IMG/VR virus record: IMGVR_UViG_3300032088_001280
Location: 1 to 26,540 of that record
Source of the DNA: a virus
Length of the DNA stretch: 26,540 nt
Reading direction: 5' to 3' (one strand)
The notes beneath the pieces are model-generated. The model did no database searches, was not told where the DNA came from, and saw nothing but the letters and a program-made list of their open reading frames with translations. This document shows, piece by piece, positions 20,605 to 26,540 of the stretch. The position numbers were made by a program, and so were the translations under genes. The stretch's first letter is position 1. Each line of letters opens with the position of its first letter.

Positions 20605-21284
20605 TAATCTGAGATCTCCTGAAATAATATGTTATTGATATAATAATCTTTGTCCTCATCGGAGATACCCATGGCACGAATACTATTATGTAACTGATCG
20701 TTCTTCTTTTGGTTAATACAGTAGTTGTTAAGGAGAGGTCTTGTTGGCATCCCCATCTCTACTGATTCGTCGTTCATCTTGTCTAGATAATAACATATTA
20801 ATTCGGTGGTGGCAAGCAGAAACTGATCTGTTTCTTCTGCCCTTACGTTACCAACAGCCATCATATGGTCACTGAAGATTGCTTCTGCCCACTCTGGGAG
20901 TTGACGAGGTTTCTTCCAAGTAAATTTATCTGCCTCTTTGTTAAAGTGTTGACACATTACGTGATCTTCTGTACACACTGGTGAGAAGTCAAAGAACGCA
21001 CCACTGATCTTGTTAGGACCTGCAATGATGTCGCACCCAAGTATAGGCATATCAAAACCATTCTTTGGGAAGATGTTCAGATGTAGTAACCAGAGTTTAC
21101 GTGAGTCGAGAATGTCAATCGTCTTGAGGTGACACTTCTCTACAACTTCACCAGTCCAGAACCTATCTGACCACCCAGTGAACTCTTGTACGTGTAACGG
21201 ATTGTCATACGGATCAAGGTACTTGGTGAACAAGTCTGCAATCGTGTCAGAAAACTGTATGAGTTTTTCAGTGTTCTCAGTCAT
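20604..21284 (-). CDS. pcyX: Ferredoxin-dependent bilin reductase, PcyA/PcyX type (probable PcyX)
   Basis: The enzyme reduces biliverdin IXalpha to a phycobilin with electrons from ferredoxin. The 226-residue product aligns with cyanobacterial PcyA: LWLLHLNIFP (64-73) and MPILGCDIIAGPNKISGAFF (79-98) match 'ILHCVMFP' and 'LPLFGCDIVAGP', placing His68 and Asp85 at catalytic His88 and Asp105 of Synechocystis PcyA (my alignment from memory). NNYCINQKKNDQLHNSI (186-202) and NNILFQEI match the PcyA C-terminus. Lys54 (CHLKT) falls where PcyA has Glu76 (MHLEL), needed for D-ring vinyl reduction; its loss fits a phycoerythrobilin-forming PcyX. It overlaps heme oxygenase by 8 bases and gp33 by TAATG. 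Confidence 0.9.
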   Translation of the reverse strand: MTENTEKLIQFSDTIADLFTKYLDPYDNPLHVQEFTGWSDRFWTGEVVEKCHLKTIDILDSRKLWLLHLNIFPKNGFDMPILGCDIIAGPNKISGAFFDFSPVCTEDHVMCQHFNKEADKFTWKKPRQLPEWAEAIFSDHMMAVGNVRAEETDQFLLATTELICYYLDKMNDESVEMGMPTRPLLNNYCINQKKNDQLHNSIRAMGISDEDKDYYINNILFQEISD

Positions 21285-21813
21285 TTTTACTCAATTCTTC
21301 GAACGAACGAAATGCGAAATCAAAACAAATTCTTCCTTCATCCGCCATAGAATCATCAAGTAGTGTACGCATACCTTGAATGAGATCGTAACGATCATCA
21401 AAGTCGTAGTACTTACCACTGCCTGGAACTTTCTTCTTAATCATCTGACCACCATGTAGATCACCAAAGTGTCTTACATATACGTGCGCAAGAAGCTTGT
21501 GATTGTCATGTTTAATAGTATCGATGTAGTTCACGTATTCGACAGTTGTATCCAGTGCATTTTCAATTGCACTCAGGTTTTCTAGTTCCATCAATTCATG
21601 CATGTCTTCAAAGATTGCGTTCGCACGAAAGATGGAGTGAAATTTTGGATCAAGATCTACCACACCTTCTAGCGCACCGTAACAAATCATCTGATTGAAC
21701 AGATACAGTTGATAATCTTTCGGTTCAATCTTTCCCGACATAAGTGCTGTTGCAAATGCAGATGTTTCTGCACGTTCATGATGTTCCCAAGTGAGTTCTT
21801 TTAAATTACCCAT
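21277..21813 (-). CDS. ho1: Heme oxygenase
   Basis: The enzyme opens heme to biliverdin IXalpha, CO and iron, the first step of bilin synthesis. LKELTWEHHERAETSAF (4-20) holds the proximal heme ligand His12 in the 'H--AE' motif. HVYVRHFGDLHGGQMIKKKV (110-129) is the distal helix with the Gly pair (117-122, GDLHGG; usual form GDLSGG, so Ser is His here). At 178 residues it is shorter than cyanobacterial HO1 (about 240) because the C-terminus ends soon after the last heme-pocket helix; phage-type enzymes may be short, and key residues are present. It overlaps the upstream methyltransferase-like gene by 13 bases and the bilin reductase by 8, so the two pigment genes are co-translated. Confidence 0.93.
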   Translation of the reverse strand: MGNLKELTWEHHERAETSAFATALMSGKIEPKDYQLYLFNQMICYGALEGVVDLDPKFHSIFRANAIFEDMHELMELENLSAIENALDTTVEYVNYIDTIKHDNHKLLAHVYVRHFGDLHGGQMIKKKVPGSGKYYDFDDRYDLIQGMRTLLDDSMADEGRICFDFAFRSFEELSKND

Positions 21814-22526
21814 TTACTATCCTTTCCAAAAGTGTACCTTGTTGTGCCGTCTTTTCTCTTCCATGTTTGCAGTGGTATCTGACCAAACAAAAAATATCTA
21901 ACTCCACGTTCTTCAGGTATCTCTTTCTCTATTATAATTTGGTTTCTCGCAGGCAAATGCGATTTAAATTCTTCTAATGAATGTACGCAGTTAATGTGAC
22001 CTTCGATGTCTGTCATATTGTTTGACTGAACTGCGAAATATATATCTCTGGGTTTCTTCGTCCAATGACTTTGAAAATTTATCAACTCGTGCATCTTCAT
22101 CTCTATGTGTTCGGAAGACGTATTGATTATCAGTAAGTCTACTTCTTCACCAAAGACTGGATGCTTTTCCTTTGTCAAGTCTGCCGATCTAAACTGCACG
22201 TTATCGTATTCATTTATCAGAGATGCAATGTGATTCGCTTCTTTATCGATATCAAAACAAAACATTTCTTTTACAAGTGGTGCAAGTACTGGAACTAATA
22301 TCGATCCGTACCAAGAACCAATGACTATTACTTTCATTTCTTTGTGTATTATACCACTTATTAAGACACTTGTCAAGAGTTCTTTTTTCGAAATGAATTG
22401 ATTTTTACTAATCGAATCGAAAATGTCCACAGTTTTCTCTGGAAACCTTCTACTCACCTCAAAAATATTTTGTGCATATCCTATATCGAATTTATTATCA
22501 AACAGATCTATTTTTTGCATACCCAA
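21801..22526 (-). CDS. Class I methyltransferase-like protein
   Basis: The 241-residue product contains MKVIVIGSWYGSILVPVLAP (64-83), a Rossmann motif I, followed by MFCFDIDKEANHIASLI with an acidic ribose-binding Asp, FRSADLTKEKH, and DLLIINTSSEHIE where motif IV is expected. The C-terminal part (ERGVRYFLFGQIPLQTWKRK) is beta-rich. This is a SAM-dependent methyltransferase fold with unknown substrate. The first residues MGMQ allow starts at 22526 or 22520; the first is used. It overlaps the carbamoyltransferase upstream by 19 bases and heme oxygenase downstream by 13, so it is in the same operon. A link to bilin chemistry is not indicated; it more likely belongs with the carbamoyltransferase genes. 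Confidence 0.65.
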   Translation of the reverse strand: MGMQKIDLFDNKFDIGYAQNIFEVSRRFPEKTVDIFDSISKNQFISKKELLTSVLISGIIHKEMKVIVIGSWYGSILVPVLAPLVKEMFCFDIDKEANHIASLINEYDNVQFRSADLTKEKHPVFGEEVDLLIINTSSEHIEMKMHELINFQSHWTKKPRDIYFAVQSNNMTDIEGHINCVHSLEEFKSHLPARNQIIIEKEIPEERGVRYFLFGQIPLQTWKRKDGTTRYTFGKDSKWVI

Positions 22527-24088
22527 TCCTCAATCACCAAATAATGTAGTCCAGTTCTCTTGAATGTATCTACAGCATTCTGTGGTGTCTCAACAATAGG
22601 TTCCTGACAATTGAAACTCGTATTCAACAACATAGGAACGCCAGTCTCTTCTTTAAACGCACTAATCAGCTTCCAGTACTTCTCGTTAAAAGACTTGTCT
22701 ACCGTCTGTATACGTGCAGTACCGTCGACGTGAACGATGCCTGGCACTACAGATTTCTTCTCTTCTTTGACAGGCATGATGCGTGACATGTAAGGAGAGG
22801 GTTGATTCGTATCAAAGTATTCCTGATAGTCTTCGATCAATACAGATGGAGCGAATGGACGGAAGTCCTCTCGCTTCTTGATATCTCTATTGATGATGTT
22901 CTTAATCTCAGGGTTACGAGGATCTGCGAGGATGGATCGATTACCCAGTGCACGATTACCACTCTCTGATCTACCTTGATACCAACCTACAATCGCTCCG
23001 TTTGCAATTTCCTTCGCAATAAATGGATATATGTCATCCATATTCATTCGTTCATAATTCATATCACCAAAAATCTCTTCTTTTATTTCATGTTCAACGC
23101 CAGCATATACGGGCGGAATATGTGTATTGTTATTTAGGACATAGTCTGCCATCATATACATGCCCAAAGACTGTCCTTCATCACCAAGTGCAGGTGGAAT
23201 GTACACGTTCTTGTATATCTTTGAGATCATTTCATTCATGTAACCGTTGTACGCAACACCACCACTGAGACAAACACTATCTGAAGACTTCTGTTCTAGT
23301 AATAGTTCAACCATACGATGATTACTCACGTATTGCATCGTCGCTGCTAAATCTCTACCAGAAACCTGTTTGGAAACACAGAAACGGTTCAGCCTCTGTT
23401 CTTGCGCATCGTTACTGTGATGATGAACTGGGGTTCTTGACATCTCTTCTAAAACTGGGAGCACGTCTTTATCAATCTTACCGTATGCCGCAAGACCCAT
23501 TACCTTACCCACTTCATGATCTATCCACACTCGTCCTTCTAACAATCGTCCAACTGTAGAAGTAACATATATCCATGTCCTACCAAGATTAAAAGTTTTA
23601 CTTAAGTTCTTGACGTTCTGATCCTTGTCAGCAAAGAAACTTGTAAATGCGGCACCACCACCATCAATCGCAAATATATCACATTCATCAAATCCACTTT
23701 GGAGATATGCATATACTGCATGAGCCTGATGATGATCCGCATAAAACATCTTGTCTTTATGATAATGTTCGAAAAGAGTTTTTGGTTCCCAACTACGTAA
23801 TGATTCGAAGTGAGGAGTGAGATGGCGGTAGTGTTTAAACAGTTCATTATTTCTCACTATGGACATGGCGAGAACGTCATATTCATCCCAGAATGGTTCT
23901 ATCACATTCTCATAGAACATACACATCGCATGTGTCTGTGGGTGGATAACATTATCCCTTTTTATTGGATCTGATCTTGTTCCAACTCTATTACCTTTGA
24001 CACGTGAATATCTTTCTGCAACGTAATTAGTTTCACCATCATACCATGTTTGATCGTGTGAGGTAATTGCACATCCCATTAATTTCAT
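22508..24088 (-). CDS. Carbamoyltransferase, NodU/TobZ family (complete)
   Basis: These enzymes make carbamoyl-adenylate from carbamoyl phosphate and ATP and pass the carbamoyl group to a sugar or other hydroxyl. The N-terminal Kae1-like domain shows YADHHQAHAVYAYLQSGF (116-133) with the metal-binding His residues, AIDGGGAAFTS (140-150), VMGLAAYGK (196-204), LSGGVAYNG (274-282) and GDEGQSLG (302-309). The C-terminal YrdC-like domain shows GRSESGNRALGNRSILADPR (372-391), DFRPFAPSVL (408-417) and MLLNTSFNCQEPIVETP (486-502). At 526 residues both domains are complete. The ATG overlaps the stop of a shorter paralogue (ATGA). The acceptor is unknown; nearby aminotransferase and methyltransferase genes suggest a modified sugar. 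Confidence 0.92.
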   Translation of the reverse strand: MKLMGCAITSHDQTWYDGETNYVAERYSRVKGNRVGTRSDPIKRDNVIHPQTHAMCMFYENVIEPFWDEYDVLAMSIVRNNELFKHYRHLTPHFESLRSWEPKTLFEHYHKDKMFYADHHQAHAVYAYLQSGFDECDIFAIDGGGAAFTSFFADKDQNVKNLSKTFNLGRTWIYVTSTVGRLLEGRVWIDHEVGKVMGLAAYGKIDKDVLPVLEEMSRTPVHHHSNDAQEQRLNRFCVSKQVSGRDLAATMQYVSNHRMVELLLEQKSSDSVCLSGGVAYNGYMNEMISKIYKNVYIPPALGDEGQSLGMYMMADYVLNNNTHIPPVYAGVEHEIKEEIFGDMNYERMNMDDIYPFIAKEIANGAIVGWYQGRSESGNRALGNRSILADPRNPEIKNIINRDIKKREDFRPFAPSVLIEDYQEYFDTNQPSPYMSRIMPVKEEKKSVVPGIVHVDGTARIQTVDKSFNEKYWKLISAFKEETGVPMLLNTSFNCQEPIVETPQNAVDTFKRTGLHYLVIEDWVCKK

Positions 24089-25146
24089 TTGAATATATCT
24101 TCTGTTACCTCATGAACTTTTCCTGCAAATGGTTCTGGAATATCTTTCCTACCATTCAGAACATAGTTACAATGCATGTAAAGACCCATAGACTGACCTT
24201 CGTCACCAGGCGCATTTGGTACAAAAACATTTTCCCAATGTTTGGTATATTTTTCGTTGAGATATCCATTGTAAGATACACCCCCTGCAACACACAGATT
24301 GTTTGATGTCTTATGTGGTAGGATTGTGTCTAGTACAATTTCATTTGTAAACTTCTGAAGAGTGAATGCCATGTCTTCTTTCCACATCGCATCATTAGTG
24401 TAAGGATCGAAGAACTTTTCTTCTGGCCAATACTTACCGTCTTTCACTTTGAACTCTTCGAACATCAGATAGAAAATATCTTCCCATCTTGGTGAATACT
24501 TACCGAACCCTGCAAGTCCCATTAACTTACCTTCGTTAAGAACACCAAATCCACCAAGTCGTGTCATGACATTCCACAACCAACCAACTGGGAGATCATT
24601 ACTTAGATTGATTATCTCTTGTGTATCTGATGGAATAAAAATAGCTCTGAATGTATTACCTTGTCCATCAATGATAAAGATATCTGATTCTTCATAACCA
24701 GAGGATAGGAACGTGTGTGCGGCATGACACTGATGATGATCTGCGTAATAGACATTGTCTTTCGTCAGATGATCCCAAAGATGTTCTGGTACATACTCGT
24801 CTGTTTCTTTGGCGAAGTCATTACCAAGTTTATGAAAGTACGCATCTCTACCATAGAGTTTCACTCCATTGACTGTTATATTAGTCGCAAAGATTTCGTC
24901 ACTGTCAACGTGACTATCCCAAAGGTTATTATACATGTTTTGAAAAGGAATTTGTTCATTGATAACTTTGTTATCTAGATCCTTATACCATCTGCGTTGT
25001 TGTTCGACACTCGCACCGTATTTTAGTTTCCAGTAACAATGTTTACGACGAGAAGAATCATCATACCTTTCATATTGTATGTGATATTCTCCATCGTATG
25101 TGTTGTGATCATGTAAGTTTAGAGGTTGGGCAAAGATCTTTTTCAT
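24085..25146 (-). CDS. Carbamoyltransferase paralogue with N-terminal domain only
   Basis: The 353-residue protein matches only the Kae1-like N-terminal half of the adjacent NodU-type enzyme. YYADHHQCHAAHTFLSSGYE (133-152), IIDGQGNTFRA (158-168), KLMGLAGFGK (207-216), VAGGVSYNGYLNEKY and GDEGQSMGLYMHCNYVLNGR all have counterparts there. It stops (TEDIFK) exactly where the partner continues from EIFGDMNY into the YrdC-like domain, so the domain that transfers carbamoyl to the final acceptor is missing. The reading frame is intact and overlaps its neighbours (TAATG and ATGA), so it is not a decayed gene. It may act with the complete paralogue as a heteromer. I infer carbamoyl-adenylate chemistry or a regulatory role. 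Confidence 0.85.
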   Translation of the reverse strand: MKKIFAQPLNLHDHNTYDGEYHIQYERYDDSSRRKHCYWKLKYGASVEQQRRWYKDLDNKVINEQIPFQNMYNNLWDSHVDSDEIFATNITVNGVKLYGRDAYFHKLGNDFAKETDEYVPEHLWDHLTKDNVYYADHHQCHAAHTFLSSGYEESDIFIIDGQGNTFRAIFIPSDTQEIINLSNDLPVGWLWNVMTRLGGFGVLNEGKLMGLAGFGKYSPRWEDIFYLMFEEFKVKDGKYWPEEKFFDPYTNDAMWKEDMAFTLQKFTNEIVLDTILPHKTSNNLCVAGGVSYNGYLNEKYTKHWENVFVPNAPGDEGQSMGLYMHCNYVLNGRKDIPEPFAGKVHEVTEDIFK

Positions 25147-25955
25147 TATCCAACCATCTTATCAAGTATCTTTTCCATCATTAAAGCTTCGACTCCACTG
25201 TCTCGTCTGGACAATTTCTCTGTACAGTTCTGACAATACTTCTCGAACTCGAATAATTCAAAGTTCATCATCTTATCAATATTTTCTTGTGTCACGTCAA
25301 AGTGCCGTGAACCATTGATCACCTTCTTACTACAGTGCCTAATCTTTTTCAATTCGAAATCGATTACTGGAACACGAGGGAACATAGAACACATTCGTCT
25401 TGTCATCTCTGGTTCCTGATTGAACTTATCATAGGTGGGTGATCGTGAGTTGTATTCTTTGAACTGTGTGTTCTTGTGGTATAGATGTATAAGACCATGC
25501 TTCTTTCTATACTCTTCAAAGTTCGGTGTCATAATAATCAGATTATAATTGTTTTTATCATTCACTGTTAAGAAGTCATAGTTACCTAACTTTTCAATAC
25601 GGTCTTCATAGAAATCCAACACTAAGTGTTCCACATAATGGACTGCAGGATCATCTAAGATGTGAGGATAGAATTTCCGAATCAAACTGTTAGACAGAAC
25701 AACTGGCGTGAGATTAGGATATTTCTTAATCTCATCGATAACTTCATCTAAGTTGTTAGTAAGTGCAGGTTCACCACCAAGTAGGTTGATCCTCGCTTTG
25801 TATGGACTTAACCATTTGAGTAACGGTGATATGAAATCCATGTCCACATCTAAGTTACGCATCTCAGTTGTCCACGCAGTACAATAGTGGCAAGATTTGT
25901 TACAAGACTTTGTAAGATAAAAGTCTATACCAAATCCAAAGGCTTCTGATGACAT
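25146..25955 (-). CDS. Radical SAM protein
   Basis: FYLTKSCNKSCHYCTAW (12-28) contains the CxxxCxxC motif (Cys18, Cys22, Cys25) that binds the [4Fe-4S] cluster for SAM cleavage. NLLGGEPALT (57-66) is the GGE motif. Four more cysteines at 189, 208, 241 and 244 (the last in CQNC) could bind an auxiliary cluster as in SPASM or twitch proteins. The 269-residue length fits one partial TIM barrel plus a short C-terminal extension. The reaction is unknown; the gene lies between an aminotransferase and carbamoyltransferases in the same operon, with TAATG junctions on both sides. The electron donor would come from the host. Confidence 0.88.
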   Translation of the reverse strand: MSSEAFGFGIDFYLTKSCNKSCHYCTAWTTEMRNLDVDMDFISPLLKWLSPYKARINLLGGEPALTNNLDEVIDEIKKYPNLTPVVLSNSLIRKFYPHILDDPAVHYVEHLVLDFYEDRIEKLGNYDFLTVNDKNNYNLIIMTPNFEEYRKKHGLIHLYHKNTQFKEYNSRSPTYDKFNQEPEMTRRMCSMFPRVPVIDFELKKIRHCSKKVINGSRHFDVTQENIDKMMNFELFEFEKYCQNCTEKLSRRDSGVEALMMEKILDKMVG

Positions 25956-26540
25956 TATAAAATTCCTGTGATTGACTCTATGACTGTATTTATTTCATCG
26001 TCCGTAAGGAAAGGATTGATAGGAAGTGACATAACTGTCCTTGATGCGTTCACTGAGTTGGGTGTATCATAGTTATATCCATTCAATACTGGATTTTCTG
26101 TAAGTGAACAATCATAGTGGACTTTAGGACTCCACTTCTTTGACATCTTGATAGACTGTATTGCGAAGTCTCTCGTCTCTTGATCATCGAACCGTACCAC
26201 GTATTTGTGGTAATTGTGTTGCAACGTACTACGAGGTTTCTGTGCTTGCGTGATGAGTTTTCTCTTAAACGCCGCATCATACTTCTTTGCAATCTCTTGT
26301 CGTTTGGATTGCCAGACTGTTAAGTGTTGTAATCTCCAATTGATGACCTCTGCATTTGGTACATATAGTTTAGAGTTCATAGACCCAGGCACTACGAACA
26401 ACTCTCCCTGTTTACCGTGTCGACGCATTGACATAACTCTTTGTGCCATGTCTTTATCGTTAGTCATAAACATACCACCGCCTGCAAGACCTGCGATAAC
26501 CTTGTTTGAATTGAAACTTAAAACACTGCAGTCACCAATA
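25955..26540 (-). CDS. DegT/DnrJ/EryC1-type PLP aminotransferase, C-terminal part (runs off the window)
   Basis: The frame is open from the window edge to TAA at 25955, about 195 residues, and the start lies beyond the window. Reading from 26539 gives IGDCSVLSFNSNKVIAGLAG followed by GGMFMTND. This is the PLP-lysine region of DegT-type sugar aminotransferases ('c-SF---K---aGeGG-i-t'), with the Lys in SFNSNK as the Schiff-base residue. RVMSMRRHGK is the usual next segment, and YHKYVVRF with YDCSLTENPVLNGYNYDT form the C-terminal small domain. These enzymes put an amino group on keto-sugars for surface glycans or antibiotics. The internal ATG at 26473 is not the start, because conserved residues precede it. 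It overlaps the radical SAM gene as TAATG. Confidence 0.88.
   Translation of the reverse strand, partial: IGDCSVLSFNSNKVIAGLAGGGMFMTNDKDMAQRVMSMRRHGKQGELFVVPGSMNSKLYVPNAEVINWRLQHLTVWQSKRQEIAKKYDAAFKRKLITQAQKPRSTLQHNYHKYVVRFDDQETRDFAIQSIKMSKKWSPKVHYDCSLTENPVLNGYNYDTPNSVNASRTVMSLPINPFLTDDEINTVIESITGIL
25987..25994 (-). promoter_or_regulatory. Weak candidate late promoter (AATAAATA) ahead of the radical SAM gene
   Basis: AATAAATA on the minus strand lies in the end of the aminotransferase coding sequence, 31 bases before the radical SAM ATG. The distance equals that of the other late-type sites (30-32 bases), but the site is inside coding sequence (codons for DEINT), so chance is quite possible. 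Confidence 0.3.

Noticed and set aside
20604-21284. PebS or PcyA identity for the bilin reductase
   Set aside because: The C-terminal INQKKND motif and GCDIIAGP are PcyA-type, which disfavours PebS; Lys at the Glu76 position disfavours true PcyA. PcyX is preferred but not proven.
1-26540. tRNA genes, CRISPR arrays, insertion sequences, rRNA or intrinsic terminators
   Set aside because: Genes cover nearly all of the window with gaps of at most about 50 bases. I saw no cloverleaf, spaced direct repeats, transposase or hairpin plus U-tract.

Overview
This window looks like part of the genome of a marine T4-like myovirus. The evidence is an uninterrupted run of genes on the minus strand, with the T4 core order gp33 – gp59 – gp32 – (unknown) – UvsX – gp41, short gene overlaps, and T4-type late promoter motifs (NATAAATA). 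Base composition is AT-rich. No photosystem genes, tRNAs, integrase or insertion sequences are visible. The host cannot be read from the window. The PcyX-like bilin reductase family is known from uncultured marine phages thought to infect alphaproteobacteria rather than cyanobacteria, so a proteobacterial host is a reasonable inference.

Layout, in transcription order (high to low coordinates). (1) 26540-21801: a DegT-type aminotransferase (cut by the window edge), a radical SAM protein, two tandem NodU-type carbamoyltransferases (one lacking its C-terminal domain) and a methyltransferase-like protein, probably for small-molecule or surface-glycan chemistry. (2) 21813-20604: heme oxygenase followed by a PcyA/PcyX-type ferredoxin-dependent bilin reductase, a complete heme-to-phycobilin pathway, translationally coupled to gp33. 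(3) 20604-16046: the replication, recombination and late-transcription core (gp33, gp59 helicase loader, gp32 SSB, a coiled-coil unknown, UvsX, gp41). (4) 16007-13340: two proteins with T4-like capsid-targeting N-termini (one with a ligase-type KWDG motif) and a conserved unknown. (5) 13322-9505: a small exported protein, two methyltransferases, two glycosyltransferases, a sulfotransferase and a 36-residue membrane peptide. (6) 9463-1: a nucleotidyltransferase with a basic tail, a 1523-residue modular protein, a 52-residue membrane peptide, a thermonuclease, a small capsid-targeted protein, a second modular protein (660 residues) and three conserved small phage proteins, the last cut by the window edge.

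Two systems stand out. The first is the bilin cassette: heme oxygenase makes biliverdin, and the reductase has the catalytic Asp and His of PcyA but a Lys where PcyA has Glu76, which fits a phycoerythrobilin-type product. The second is a set of proteins that look like packaged internal head cargo. Their N-termini resemble the T4 internal-protein capsid-targeting sequence, and two long proteins carry many [L/V/M]-x-E sites between distinct modules (an HNH nuclease-like segment, a Zeta-toxin-like P-loop kinase, an EF-hand-like loop, a DnaJ-like zinc finger, Gly/Ala-rich segments). I infer that the prohead protease processes them into separate peptides that are packaged and injected with the DNA. 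Late promoters with near-constant spacing sit ahead of the two best-supported blocks. Everything beyond motif and order is inference, because no searches could be run.
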